The position numbers were made by a program, and so were the translations under genes. A stretch of 64,000 nt of DNA from Thermomonas sp. HDW16 (GTDB lineage: Bacteria > Pseudomonadota > Gammaproteobacteria > Xanthomonadales > Xanthomonadaceae): the NCBI RefSeq assembly GCF_011302915.1, contig NZ_CP049872.1, positions 1,922,001 through 1,986,000 on the forward strand. The letters run 5' to 3'. This document shows positions 28,631 through 38,053 of the stretch, piece after piece (the first letter of the stretch is position 1; every line of letters begins with the position of its first letter). A model generated the notes under the pieces. It was not told where the DNA came from. It did not search any database and saw nothing but the letters and a program-made list of their open reading frames with translations.

Positions 28631-30169
28631 ATGCTGTTCCAGCGCGTCAAGCCGCTCGACAAGATCCTTGAAACCGCCGAAAAGAAATCCCTCAAGCGCC
28701 AGCTTGGCGCCTTCCAGCTGACCATGCTCGGCATCGGCGCCATCATCGGCACCGGCATCTTCGTGCTCACCGCCGAAGCCGGCCAGAAGGCCGGCCCGGC
28801 GATGATGCTGGCCTTCGTGATCGCTGCGGTGGTCTGTGCGCTGGCGGCATTGGCGTACTCCGAACTCGCTTCGATGATCCCCGTGTCGGGCTCCGCCTAC
28901 ACCTACACCTACGGCGTGATGGGCGAAGCCCTGGCCTGGACGGTGGGTTGGGCGCTGGTGCTGGAATACGCGGTGGCCGCTGGTGCGGTCTCGGTGGGCT
29001 GGTCCGGTTACATGAACGGACTACTCGCCAGTGCGGGCATGGAACTACCCATGCATCTCAAGACCGGCCCGATGGATGGCGGCGCGTTCAACCTGCTCGC
29101 GTTCTGCATCGCGCTGGTGGTCACCGGCCTGCTGGTGATCGGCACCTCCAAATCGGCCAAGGTCAATGCGATCCTGGTGCTGATCAAGGTCGCCGCATTG
29201 ACTGCCTTCATCTTCGTGGCAGTGCCTGCAGCAAAGGATGTCAACTTCGAACCCTTCTTCCCGACCGGCTGGGGCAGCCCGCTGGGCGGCGTTGGCGTGT
29301 TGGGTGCGGCAGCCTCGATCTTCTTCGCCTACGTCGGCTTCGATGCCGTCTCTACTGCGGCCGAAGAAACCAAGAACCCGAACCGCAACATCCCGATCGG
29401 CCTGATCGGTTCGCTGCTGGTCTGCACCGTGTTCTACATGCTGGTGGGCTACGGCGCGGTGGGCGCGATCGGTTCGCAGCCGATGCTCGATGCCAACGGC
29501 CTGGCCATCCATCCGGGCACCCCGGAAATGGCCGCAGCCTGCCTGGGGTCCGATGCGCTGGTCTGCAGCAAGGAGCCGCTGGCTCACGTGCTGAAGGTGA
29601 TGGGCTTTGCCGGCATGGGCAACATGATCGGCCTGGCCGCTGCGCTGGCCCTGCCCTCGGTCATCCTGATGATGATCTACGGCCAGACCCGCATCTTCTT
29701 CACCATGTCGCGCGACGGCCTGCTGCCGGAGTTCCTGTCCAAGGTGCATCCGAAGTTCCACACCCCGCACGTGGTCACCATGATCACCGGCGTGTTCGTG
29801 GCGCTGTTCGCCGCGATGTTCCCGGTGGGCATCCTGGCCGACATCTCCAACTCGGGCACCCTGTTCGCGTTCATGGCGGTGGCCGCCGGCGTGCTGATCC
29901 TGCGCAAGCGCGAGCCGAACCGCCCGCGTCCGTTCCGCACCCCGATGGCCTGGGTGGTCTGCCCGCTCGCCATCGCCGGCTGCCTGTTGCTGTTCCTGAA
30001 CCTGTCGGTCTACACCATCGCGATGTTCTTCGGCTGGGCGATCATCGGCCTGATCGTGTACGCGCTGTACGGCTACCGCAACAGCGACTTGGCCCGCGGC
30101 ATCACCGGCCCGGAAGGCGGCCCGAAGATCGATCCGGAACCGCCGTTCCACGAAGGCCCGCAAGCCTGA
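28631..30169 (+). CDS. APC family amino acid permease (CAT/YfnA type)
   Basis: Inner-membrane amino-acid transporter of 512 residues with about 12-14 hydrophobic segments. The substrate-binding GIGAIIGTGIFVLTAEAG in helix 1, the segment YSELASMIPVSGSAYTYTYGVMGE and FFAYVGFDAVSTAAEETKNP in helix 6 are typical of the cationic amino acid transporter branch. The N-terminus (LFQRVKPLDKILETAEK) and the Pro-rich C-terminus are cytoplasmic. A GGGGAGAA ribosome site precedes the ATG and a strong terminator follows, so it is monocistronic. Substrate not predictable. Confidence 0.9.
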   Translation: MLFQRVKPLDKILETAEKKSLKRQLGAFQLTMLGIGAIIGTGIFVLTAEAGQKAGPAMMLAFVIAAVVCALAALAYSELASMIPVSGSAYTYTYGVMGEALAWTVGWALVLEYAVAAGAVSVGWSGYMNGLLASAGMELPMHLKTGPMDGGAFNLLAFCIALVVTGLLVIGTSKSAKVNAILVLIKVAALTAFIFVAVPAAKDVNFEPFFPTGWGSPLGGVGVLGAAASIFFAYVGFDAVSTAAEETKNPNRNIPIGLIGSLLVCTVFYMLVGYGAVGAIGSQPMLDANGLAIHPGTPEMAAACLGSDALVCSKEPLAHVLKVMGFAGMGNMIGLAAALALPSVILMMIYGQTRIFFTMSRDGLLPEFLSKVHPKFHTPHVVTMITGVFVALFAAMFPVGILADISNSGTLFAFMAVAAGVLILRKREPNRPRPFRTPMAWVVCPLAIAGCLLLFLNLSVYTIAMFFGWAIIGLIVYALYGYRNSDLARGITGPEGGPKIDPEPPFHEGPQA

Positions 30170-30192
30170 TCGGAACCACAGGCTTCGACGAG

Positions 30193-30214
30193 AAACCCGG
30201 CTTCGGCCGGGTTT
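30193..30214 (+). terminator. Rho-independent terminator after permease
   Basis: Perfect 9-bp stem AAACCCGGC / GCCGGGTTT with loop TTCG and a T6 tract, 23 bases after the stop codon. Confidence 0.88.
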
Positions 30215-30280
30215 TTTCGTGATGGCGTGTGCCCTTGCGTTATCCTCGCCGCCTTTCCGGCAATGCCCGCAGGCACTCCC

Positions 30281-30940
30281 ATGCACGACCACGAGCGCGC
30301 CGCGCGGCAATCGCTGATCGACCACTGCCGGGCGATGAACGCCAGCGGCCTGTCCCTCAACAAATCGGGCAATGCCAGCCTGCGCTGGGGCGATGGCCTG
30401 CTGATCACGCCGACCGGGCGCGCCTACGACCGCCTGCAGCCGGAAGACATCGTCTATCTCGGACTGGATGGCAGCTGCCCGCCCGGACAGCTGATCCCGT
30501 CCAGCGAGTGGCGCTTCCACGTCGACATCCTGCAGGCCTTCCCGGCGACCAGTGCGGTGGTGCACGTGCATTCCACCTACGCCACTGCGCTGGCCTGTCT
30601 GGGCGAAGGCATCCCGGCCTTCCATTACATGGTCGCGGTGGCCGGCGGCGACCATATCCCGTGCGCGGCCTATGCCACCTTCGGCACGCCGGAACTGTCG
30701 ACGAACGTGCTGGACGCGCTGGACGGCGGCCTGCGCGCCTGCCTGATGGCGAACCACGGTCAGGTCACGACCGGCAAGACCCTGTCCGAAGCCTACGCAC
30801 TGGCCGAAGAAGTGGAGAACCTGGCCCATCAGTACATGCTGGCGCGCACCCTGGGCCCCACCCGCAACTTGCCGCACGAGGAAATGGCCCGCGTGGCCGA
30901 GAAGTTCAAGCACTACGGCCAGCAGCGCGCGGACGATTGA
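30281..30940 (+). CDS. Class II aldolase (L-fuculose-phosphate aldolase-like)
   Basis: Zinc-dependent class II aldolase of 219 residues. Visible are the phosphate-binding SLNKSGNASLRW and ITPTGRAYDRL, catalytic Glu E76 in PSSEWRFH, zinc ligands H95 and H97 in HVHSTY, and H159 in MANHGQ. FucA-type enzymes cleave sugar 1-phosphates to dihydroxyacetone phosphate and an aldehyde. The gene lies 74 bp upstream of mtnB on the same strand. Homologues beside methylthioribose-salvage genes split 5-deoxyribulose- or methylthioribulose-1-phosphate (the DHAP shunt), so that substrate is a good inference, though L-fuculose-phosphate or another sugar is possible. ATG 30281 is preferred; ATG 30263 is also in frame. 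Confidence 0.85.
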   Translation: MHDHERAARQSLIDHCRAMNASGLSLNKSGNASLRWGDGLLITPTGRAYDRLQPEDIVYLGLDGSCPPGQLIPSSEWRFHVDILQAFPATSAVVHVHSTYATALACLGEGIPAFHYMVAVAGGDHIPCAAYATFGTPELSTNVLDALDGGLRACLMANHGQVTTGKTLSEAYALAEEVENLAHQYMLARTLGPTRNLPHEEMARVAEKFKHYGQQRADD

Positions 30941-31014
30941 AACCTCGGCAACAAGGCATGAATCCGGTCGGGATCGTCATGTGGCGCACGTGCGCCAGCC
31001 GCTAAACTGCGCAG

Positions 31015-31650
31015 ATGACGACTCCCGCCTTCGACCATAACCTGTATGCCGGCTGCGCCGCGCAGATCGTTTCCCACACCCGCGAACTGGCCGCCAAGGG
31101 CTGGACGCCCGCCACCGCCGGCAATTTCTCGATCCGGATGGATGCCAACCTGGCCGCGATCACCATTTCCGGCAAGGACAAGGGCCGCCTGAGCGAGGCC
31201 GACATCATGGTGGTCGACATGGACAACCGTCCGGTCGCCACCCACCATCGGCCATCGGCGGAAACCGCGCTGCACACCCATCTGTATCGCCGCTACCCGG
31301 ATGTCGGCGCGGTGCTGCACACGCATTCGCCCACCCAGACCGTCGCCGGCCTGCTGTATGCCGATGAAGGCCGCGTGCGCCTGCGCGGCTACGAACTGTT
31401 CAAGGCCCTGCGCGGCCACACCACCCACGAGGCCGTGCTCGACCTGCCGGTAGTGCCGAACTCGCAGGACATGGACGAACTCACCGCCAGCGTGGACGAA
31501 GTGCTCACCGTGCCGAACACCTGGGGCTACCTGATTGCCGGCCACGGCCTGTACGCCTGGGGCCGCGACATCGCCGAGGCACGCCGCCACCTGGACGCGT
31601 TCGAGTTCATGCTGGGCTGCGAACTGGAAATGCGCCGGCTGCAAGCCTGA
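31015..31650 (+). CDS. mtnB: Methylthioribulose-1-phosphate dehydratase
   Basis: Zinc enzyme of methionine salvage that dehydrates 5-methylthioribulose-1-phosphate to the diketo phosphate. The 211-residue product is of the class II aldolase fold but with MtnB hallmarks: [57 protein letters not shown] (zinc-binding HTH pair) and [11 protein letters not shown] with the third zinc His. It leads a mtnB-mtnD-mtnC run with short gaps. No strong ribosome site is seen. Confidence 0.93.
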   Translation: MTTPAFDHNLYAGCAAQIVSHTRELAAKGWTPATAGNFSIRMDANLAAITISGKDKGRLSEADIMVVDMDNRPVATHHRPSAETALHTHLYRRYPDVGAVLHTHSPTQTVAGLLYADEGRVRLRGYELFKALRGHTTHEAVLDLPVVPNSQDMDELTASVDEVLTVPNTWGYLIAGHGLYAWGRDIAEARRHLDAFEFMLGCELEMRRLQA

Positions 31651-31673
31651 GCGACGGAACAAGGAACCACACG

Positions 31674-32237
31674 ATGAGCCGCTTGCGCATCTTCAACGAC
31701 GACGTTCCCACCGCACCGCTGCTGACCACCGACAACCCCGCCGAGATCGCCACCGAACTGGCGAAGATCGGCGTGGGCCTGGAACAGTGGCAGCCGGCAC
31801 ATGCCGTGCAACCCGGCGACGCGGCGGAGACCATCATGGCCGCCTACCAGGCCGACATCGACCGCCTGGTCGATGCCAACGGCTTCCGCAGCGTGGACGT
31901 GGTCAGCATCGCCCCGGACAACCCGCAACGCGAAGCGATGCGCGCCAAGTTCCTCGACGAGCATTTCCACCAGGAAGACGAAGTGCGCTTCTTCGTCGCC
32001 GGCTCCGGCCTGTTCACCTTGCACGTGGATGGCAAGGTCTACGAAATCCTGTGCGAAGCCGGCGACCTGATCTCGGTGCCGGACCGCATGACCCACTGGT
32101 TCGACATGGGCCCGGAACCGAGCTTCGTCGCCATCCGCTTCTTCACCGAACCGGACGGCTGGGTGGGCCATTTCACCGGCACCGACATCGCACGGCAATT
32201 CCCGCGTTACGAGGTCGGCCAGGCGCGTCCGGCGTGA
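31674..32237 (+). CDS. mtnD: Acireductone dioxygenase
   Basis: Cupin dioxygenase of methionine salvage; with Fe it converts acireductone to the 2-oxo acid precursor of methionine, with Ni to an off-pathway product and CO. Length 187. Metal ligands are visible as H97, H99 and E103 in [12 protein letters not shown] and H141 in MTHWFDMG. An AAGGAA ribosome site precedes the ATG. The stop codon TGA shares one base with the next start ATG. Confidence 0.95.
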   Translation: MSRLRIFNDDVPTAPLLTTDNPAEIATELAKIGVGLEQWQPAHAVQPGDAAETIMAAYQADIDRLVDANGFRSVDVVSIAPDNPQREAMRAKFLDEHFHQEDEVRFFVAGSGLFTLHVDGKVYEILCEAGDLISVPDRMTHWFDMGPEPSFVAIRFFTEPDGWVGHFTGTDIARQFPRYEVGQARPA

Positions 32238-32932
32238 TGATGAAGACCACCATCCTCACCGACATCGAAGGCACCACCTCCAGCATTTCCTTCGTCAAGG
32301 ACGTGCTATTCCCGTATGCGCGCGACGCCCTGCCCGGCTTCGTGCGCGAACATGGGAACGAGCCCGAAGTGCGCCAGTGGCTGGACATGGTGGCCACCGA
32401 AAACGGCGGCATCTGCCAGGACGAAATGATCGTCGAAACCCTGCAGGGCTGGATCGACCAGGATCGCAAGCACACCGCGTTGAAGGCGCTGCAGGGCATG
32501 GTCTGGGAAGCCGGTTACCGCGATGGCGATTTCGCCGCCCCGCTGTATCCGGACGTGGCCCCCGCGCTGCGCGCCTGGCATGCCGAGGGCCACCCGCTGG
32601 CGGTGTATTCCTCCGGCTCGGTGCCGGCGCAGAAGCTGCTGTTCGCCAATACCGACGCCGGCGATCTGCTGCCGCTGTTCAGCGGTTTCTTCGATACCGA
32701 AGTCGGCCACAAGCGCGATGCCGACAGCTACCGACTGATTGCCGACCGCCTCGACCGCAGCCCCGGCGAAATCCTGTTCCTGTCCGACGTGGTGGCCGAA
32801 CTCGATGCTGCCCGTGGTGCCGGCATACGCACCGTGTTGCTGGATCGGCGCGAGGACTACCCCGAGCCGCGCGTCGGCGATGCCACCAACGGGCATGTGC
32901 GGGTGGAGTCGTTCGCCGACATCGTGCTCTGA
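32237..32932 (+). CDS. mtnC: Enolase-phosphatase E1
   Basis: HAD-superfamily bifunctional enolase-phosphatase of methionine salvage, 231 residues. HAD motif I is [13 protein letters not shown], motif II is [13 protein letters not shown], motif III/IV is [12 protein letters not shown] and [12 protein letters not shown]. Two adjacent ATG codons (32237 and 32240) are possible starts. Its stop is 3 bp from the stop of the convergent phosphoesterase gene. mtnA and mtnK, or mtnP/mtnN, are not in this window. Confidence 0.95.
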   Translation: MMKTTILTDIEGTTSSISFVKDVLFPYARDALPGFVREHGNEPEVRQWLDMVATENGGICQDEMIVETLQGWIDQDRKHTALKALQGMVWEAGYRDGDFAAPLYPDVAPALRAWHAEGHPLAVYSSGSVPAQKLLFANTDAGDLLPLFSGFFDTEVGHKRDADSYRLIADRLDRSPGEILFLSDVVAELDAARGAGIRTVLLDRREDYPEPRVGDATNGHVRVESFADIVL

Positions 32933-32935
32933 CGG

Positions 32936-34189
32936 TCAGGGCACGGCTTCAAGCAACCGATAACTCGTCGTCGCCGTCACCTCCCCGCGCCAGCGGTCGA
33001 ATGCACGCACTTCGACCCGATGTTCGCCGGCTACCAGTTTGGTCGGCAACGCGCCGCGCCACAGATGCGGCGAGGGTTCGGCCTCCGGCGAACGATCGTA
33101 GCCGCGCAAGGCTTCGGCGGCATCGTCGCGCATGTTTTCCGCCAGCAGCGCGGGGTCGGGTTGCGATACCTTCTTCATCGGCATCCACGCACCACCGTCG
33201 ACGCGAAACTCGACGCGGGTGTCGTCATCGCCCATGTACACGTTGGCGAACACGCCCCAAGCCGGGTAGGCGCCACGTCGCAGCGCCTTCGGTGCGTGCA
33301 CGCCGATCTGCGCATCGGCCGCGTCGCGGGCGTTGTGCCAAGCCAGTGCGTACCCACCGCCTAGCGTGATCTCCAGCACGGCATAACCGTTTGGCGTGCC
33401 ATCGGCCATCATCGAATCCGGGATGCCGGCCGCATCCTTCACCCCCGACCAATAGGAGCCACACGTCGCACCGACGTTGTATTCGTGCAGCGGCGTGGCG
33501 CCCTGCCAGCCGTCGCCGGCATCGTGGAAGACATGGCGCTGCGTGTGGCTGTGCGCGCTCAATACCAGCACGTGCGGGAATTCCTGCAACAGGGCGAACA
33601 GGCGGATGCGGTCGTCGTCGCGGAAGCTGTCCTTGCCCGCCTCCTCGAACAACGGGATGTGCAGCGCGACCACCAGCAGTTTGTCTTTCGGCAACTGCGG
33701 TAGGCGGCGCGCCAGCAGCGCGAACTGATCCTCGCGGAAGCCGCCGATATAGGCGGGTTTCTGTCCGGGCAGCACGATCACGTCGTCCAGCACCACGAAA
33801 TTCGCCGATGCGGTTTCCCGAATGAAGCTGTCCGGGCCGATGTTGCGATGGAAGTTGCCCAGCGAGGACGCATCGTCGCGCGCACCGGGATCGATGTCAT
33901 GGTTGCCGGGCGCGTACAGCCATGGAATGCCCAACCGGGCCGTTTCCGCCTTGAGCGCCGGGTACATCGCCGGCGCATCGTCCACGATGTCGCCAAGCGA
34001 AATGCCCAATTGCGCGGCGTGCCGTCCGCGCAGCGGTTCGACGATGTCGCGCCGGTAGTAATCGACCTCCTGCAGCGACTTCACCTGCGGGTCGCCGAAC
34101 ACCAATACGCGCATCCCCTCTTCGCCGGCCTGCGCCTGCGCGCACCACCCGGCCATGCCCAACAACATCATCGCGACGATCGAACGCAT
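32936..34189 (-). CDS. Secreted calcineurin-like metallophosphoesterase
   Basis: Predicted periplasmic phosphoesterase of 417 residues. Signal peptide MRSIVAMMLLGMAGWCAQAQA is followed by a metallophosphoesterase domain. Its metal motifs are FGDPQV, ISLGDIVDD, GNHD, HIPL and AHSHTQ (about residues 30-215). The second half contains beta-rich accessory domains of the type seen C-terminal in secreted calcineurin-like phosphoesterases. A perfect AAGGAGG ribosome site stands before the ATG. Substrate unknown. Convergent with mtnC, divergent from the next gene. Confidence 0.87.
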   Translation of the reverse strand: MRSIVAMMLLGMAGWCAQAQAGEEGMRVLVFGDPQVKSLQEVDYYRRDIVEPLRGRHAAQLGISLGDIVDDAPAMYPALKAETARLGIPWLYAPGNHDIDPGARDDASSLGNFHRNIGPDSFIRETASANFVVLDDVIVLPGQKPAYIGGFREDQFALLARRLPQLPKDKLLVVALHIPLFEEAGKDSFRDDDRIRLFALLQEFPHVLVLSAHSHTQRHVFHDAGDGWQGATPLHEYNVGATCGSYWSGVKDAAGIPDSMMADGTPNGYAVLEITLGGGYALAWHNARDAADAQIGVHAPKALRRGAYPAWGVFANVYMGDDDTRVEFRVDGGAWMPMKKVSQPDPALLAENMRDDAAEALRGYDRSPEAEPSPHLWRGALPTKLVAGEHRVEVRAFDRWRGEVTATTSYRLLEAVP

Positions 34190-34291
34190 GCGGCCTCCTT
34201 CCTGGTCGGGGGATTATGCCAATCACGTGGCGATCCCCGATTGCACTAGAATCGACCGGGCGTCGGGGAGGCCGGAAGGCAGGCGGAGCGT

Positions 34292-36124
34292 TTGCGCGGG
34301 ATCGGGAACACATGGCGATCCATCATGTTCGGCCTGGCATTATTGCTTGCTGCCGGCAACGGTGCCGCGCGCGCCGTCGAGCCGCTGACGCTCGAACCAG
34401 GCCAGTCCTCGATCCCGCTGAGCCCCAGCATCGCCTACCGCCACGACACGATGGCCGCCGATGGTGCCACCGAAGCCTTCGCCCGCGCCAAGGCCGGCGA
34501 ATTCGCCACCCTACCCAACGGCAATCCGACGTTCGGCTTCCAGAGCGGCGCCTACTGGTTCTACCTGCCGGTGGTGAACCGCCATCCCGAGGAATCGCGC
34601 TGGCTGCTGGTGCAGGAATACGCGCTGAGCGATCAGCTCGACGTGTATGTCCGCTATCCGGATGGACGGGTCGACCACCAGGCCAGCGGCGACCATCAAC
34701 CGTTCTCCAGCCGCTTCATCCGCTACCGGCATCCCAACTTCCGGCTCGACCTGCCGTTGGGCGAACCGGTGGAAGTCCTGGTGCGTGTGCAGAGCGAAAG
34801 CTCGATGCAGGTACCGCTGGTGCTGTACACCCCGCGTGCACTGGCCGAGATCATGCGCGACGCGCAGTTCTCCACCGGCCTGTACTACGGCATCGTGCTG
34901 GCGCTGCTCTTCTACAACCTGGTGCTGTGGATCATGCTGCGCGATCCCGGTTACTTCTGGTACCTGCTGCATACCGGCGCGTTCGGCCTGGTGCTGTTCA
35001 CCCTCAACGGCTACGGCTTCGAATACTTCTGGCCGAACTGGCCATGGATGGCGGATGCCTCGGTTCCCCTGTCGATCTGCCTGGCGCTGATCGGCATGCA
35101 GCAGTTCTCGCGTACCTTCCTCGAATTGCGCGAGCGATGGCCAGCCGGCAACCGGGTCAGCGTGGCCTTGATCGGTTTCTTCGTGTTGCTCGGCATCGCC
35201 TCGATCTGGCTGCCCTACAGCACTTCCACGCCGCTCGCCTCCAAGGCGGTGCTGTTCGGGGTGATCTGGATCATCGTGGCCGCTGTGGTCATGCTGCGCC
35301 GCGGTTATCGACCGGCCCGGCTGTTCCTGCTGGCCTGGTCGTTGTTCCTTCTCGGCACCGCGGCGTTCACCTTGCTCGCGTTCGGACTTGTTCCGCGCAA
35401 CTTCTGGACCCAGAACGGCGTGCAGATCGGTTCCGCGCTGGAAATGCTGTTGTTGTCGCTCGCACTCGGCGCCCGCTACGCGGGCCTGCGCAACGAGAAC
35501 ATCCGCATCGTGCAGCAAGCCAACGAGCAGTTGGAACGCAGCGTCATCGACCGCACCAAGCAGCTGCGCACGGCGATGGCGCAACTGGGCGAAGCCAATG
35601 TGCAACTGCGCGAATACAGCCAGCGCGATCCATTGACCGGCGTGTACAACCGACGTCATTTCCGCGAAGCCTTCCAGCAGGCACTGGACGCGCGCAAGGA
35701 CAACGGCAAGCCGCTGGCCCTGCTGCTGCTGGATCTGGATCACTTCAAGCAGATCAACGACAACTACGGCCACCTGGCTGGCGACGACTGCCTGCATTTC
35801 GCCGCACGCAGCATGGAAGACGTGGTGACACCGCATGGTGGTCTGGTCGCCCGTTTCGGCGGCGAGGAATTCGTCGCCGTGCTGCCGGGCAGCGATGCGC
35901 AGGCAGCCTTGCGCGTCGCCGAGGCGATCCGCCTGCGCATCCACCAGACCCCGGTAGCCAGCGCAGGCCACAACATCCGCCTGAGTGCGAGCATCGGCGT
36001 GCACACGGTGCCGGATGGCCACCAGGCCACGCCGGAAGACGTGATCCGCATCGCCGACGAAGCGCTCTACCGTGCCAAGGACGACGGCCGCAACTGCGTG
36101 CGGCACTCGATGAGCGCGGTATAG
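34292..36124 (+). CDS. 7TMR-DISM diguanylate cyclase
   Basis: Membrane sensor and c-di-GMP synthase of 610 residues. Signal peptide (to about 28), periplasmic 7TMR-DISM extracellular domain 2 (about 30-180, a sugar-binding-like jelly roll), seven membrane helices (about 195-390), a coiled coil (QQANEQLERSVIDRTKQLRT) and a GGDEF domain (about 450-605). The active-site motif is GGEEF at 523-527 and RDPLTGVYNRR marks the domain start. No RxxD inhibition site precedes it. TTG 34292 is favoured by an upstream AGGCGGAG and a better signal peptide; ATG 34325 is an alternative 11 residues shorter. The ligand is unknown. Confidence 0.87.
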   Translation: MRGIGNTWRSIMFGLALLLAAGNGAARAVEPLTLEPGQSSIPLSPSIAYRHDTMAADGATEAFARAKAGEFATLPNGNPTFGFQSGAYWFYLPVVNRHPEESRWLLVQEYALSDQLDVYVRYPDGRVDHQASGDHQPFSSRFIRYRHPNFRLDLPLGEPVEVLVRVQSESSMQVPLVLYTPRALAEIMRDAQFSTGLYYGIVLALLFYNLVLWIMLRDPGYFWYLLHTGAFGLVLFTLNGYGFEYFWPNWPWMADASVPLSICLALIGMQQFSRTFLELRERWPAGNRVSVALIGFFVLLGIASIWLPYSTSTPLASKAVLFGVIWIIVAAVVMLRRGYRPARLFLLAWSLFLLGTAAFTLLAFGLVPRNFWTQNGVQIGSALEMLLLSLALGARYAGLRNENIRIVQQANEQLERSVIDRTKQLRTAMAQLGEANVQLREYSQRDPLTGVYNRRHFREAFQQALDARKDNGKPLALLLLDLDHFKQINDNYGHLAGDDCLHFAARSMEDVVTPHGGLVARFGGEEFVAVLPGSDAQAALRVAEAIRLRIHQTPVASAGHNIRLSASIGVHTVPDGHQATPEDVIRIADEALYRAKDDGRNCVRHSMSAV

Positions 36125-36154
36125 AACGGGCCTCGGCCTGGCCCTCCTCCGCGA

Positions 36155-38053
36155 TTACGCCAGCACGGCCCTCGCCGCCGCCAACACGCTGCCGTCCGCG
36201 ACCATGCGCACTGCATTGGCAACTTCGCCATCCATCGCACGATCCTGGCCGAGGAACGGAATGCGTTGGCGGATCGCCGCATGTGCCGCCGCCACCGCGT
36301 GCCCCGGCTGGAAAGCATCGGCCTGGGCCAGCTCCGCGCGCAAACCGTCGACTTCGGCGATGAAGCCCATGCGCTCGCCCGCATCCGGCAGCGGCCCGCC
36401 CTGCACCTTCGATGCAAATGCATCCGCATCGGCACGATCGGCCAGGTCGCGCGCGGCGTTGATCATGTCGCGACGCAAGTCCAGCGCTTGCGCGGCGGTG
36501 TACAGCTCCAGGCCCAGCACCTTGCCCAGGTCGTCGGCCATCGCCAGCACGTGGCGTGCCTCGTTGGCGCCCATCGAAACATGGTCTTCGGCATTCGCGC
36601 TGGTCGGGATCGAATAGACCGAAGCCGGCATCGCACGACTTGCAAGATCGTTGACGATCGCCGCAGCGGTGTACTGCACGATCATGTGCCCGCTCTCGGT
36701 GCCGTCCTCGTTGCCGATCAGGAACGCCGGCAGGCCATCGTTGGTAGCGGGATCGACCAGCTTGTTGAGGCGACGCTCGCTGATCGAGGCCAGCACCGGG
36801 ATCGCGGCCTTCACATAGCTCATCGCCAGCGCCAGCGGCATGCCGTGGAAATGGCCGGCGGAAATCACCTGCTCCTCGACGAATTCCGCCTGCTTGTCAG
36901 GGAACACCAACGGGTTGTCGGTCACCGAATTCAGTTCGACGTCGAGCACGCGTTTGGCCTGCTCCAGCGCATCGCGCACCGCGCCATGCACTTGCGGGAT
37001 GCAGCGCAACGAATAGCTGTCCTGCGGCTGGTGCTTCTTGCCGCCGCGGAACGGACGGAAGCGCGCATAGAACTTCTCGCGGCCATGGCGCTGGCCGAAC
37101 GGCACCCAGTCCCAGCCGATGTCGAAGTTCAGCGCCTGCGCCTGTTGCGTGTCCCAGCTGGTCGGCAGCCACTGCCGGAACCGTGGCACCAGGTGGTACG
37201 GGATATCGGCGAGCGTCGATCCCGCCAGTAGAGCACGCAAGTTCTGCGCGGTTTGCACCTGCCCCGGATGCGGACGCAGCGCATGCACTTCCGGTGCGAA
37301 TGCACCCAGCCGGCCTGCGAATGCGTCGATCGTCATCGCCGCGGCAAGATCGGCCGTACCCAGCAGGTCATCGAGCTTCTGCACCGCCAGCACGCCAGTC
37401 GCCAGCATTTGTGCGGTACCGTTGTTCAGCGCCAGACCTTCCTTGTACGACAAGGAAACCGGCTCCAGCCCCTTGCGCTTCAGCGCTTCGGCACCAGAGA
37501 TACGCTCACCGTCGACGAAGGCTTCGCCGCCGCCAAGCAGGACGATGGCGAGGTGCGACAGCGGTGCCAGGTCGCCGGATGCACCGACCGATCCCAATTG
37601 CGGCACCACCGGCACGATCCCGGCATTGAGCATCGCCGCCAGTGCCTGCAGCGTCTGCACGCGGATGCCGGAATGCCCGCGCAGCAGCGTGTTGATGCGG
37701 ATGCACAGCATCGCGCGCACCACGTCCGGCGCGAACGCTTCGCCCACGCACACGGCATGAGTGACGATCAGATTGTTCTGCAGTTCGATATGCGGCGAGC
37801 GCCCGGACTTGGTTGCACCCGGTAATTCATCGCGCAGCGGATGCGCGCCGAGCAGCTTGTCCGCATTGCTGCCGAAACCGGTGGACACGCCGTAAATCGG
37901 CTCCTGGCGCGCGACTTGCGCCGACAGGAAGTCCGCCGCACGCGCCACCTGCTGCAATGCACCTGCATCCAGTTCAACCGACGCGCCATTGGCGACATCG
38001 ACCAGAGACTCACGGGTCAGCGACACGCCATCCAGTTTGATCGTCTTGCTCAT
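36155..38053 (-). CDS. Aromatic amino acid ammonia-lyase (HAL/HutH-like), long form
   Basis: MIO-dependent ammonia-lyase of 632 residues, against about 510 for HutH. The autocatalytic cofactor triad A158-S159-G160 ([14 protein letters not shown]), catalytic Y54 in YGVSTGFG and the C-terminal SAEDHVS-type segment [11 protein letters not shown] are intact. T98-H99 in LQNNLIVTH matches the His found in histidine lyases rather than the Phe/Leu of plant-type enzymes, so histidine is the likeliest substrate. An insertion of about 60 residues (282-341, Trp- and Arg-rich) interrupts the usual sequence before QDSYSLRC. Its ATG overlaps the hisS stop by 4 bases, so it is co-translated with hisS rather than sitting in a hut operon. 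Tyrosine lyase or aryl-polyene roles cannot be excluded. Confidence 0.85.
   Translation of the reverse strand: MSKTIKLDGVSLTRESLVDVANGASVELDAGALQQVARAADFLSAQVARQEPIYGVSTGFGSNADKLLGAHPLRDELPGATKSGRSPHIELQNNLIVTHAVCVGEAFAPDVVRAMLCIRINTLLRGHSGIRVQTLQALAAMLNAGIVPVVPQLGSVGASGDLAPLSHLAIVLLGGGEAFVDGERISGAEALKRKGLEPVSLSYKEGLALNNGTAQMLATGVLAVQKLDDLLGTADLAAAMTIDAFAGRLGAFAPEVHALRPHPGQVQTAQNLRALLAGSTLADIPYHLVPRFRQWLPTSWDTQQAQALNFDIGWDWVPFGQRHGREKFYARFRPFRGGKKHQPQDSYSLRCIPQVHGAVRDALEQAKRVLDVELNSVTDNPLVFPDKQAEFVEEQVISAGHFHGMPLALAMSYVKAAIPVLASISERRLNKLVDPATNDGLPAFLIGNEDGTESGHMIVQYTAAAIVNDLASRAMPASVYSIPTSANAEDHVSMGANEARHVLAMADDLGKVLGLELYTAAQALDLRRDMINAARDLADRADADAFASKVQGGPLPDAGERMGFIAEVDGLRAELAQADAFQPGHAVAAAHAAIRQRIPFLGQDRAMDGEVANAVRMVADGSVLAAARAVLA

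Noticed and set aside
29045..30913. Minus-strand open frame of 622 codons
   Set aside because: Spans the antisense of two clear genes and a terminator; composition is His/Arg/Gln-rich noise.
34511..36106. Minus-strand open frame of 531 codons
   Set aside because: Antisense of the 7TMR-DISM cyclase gene, whose domains are unambiguous.
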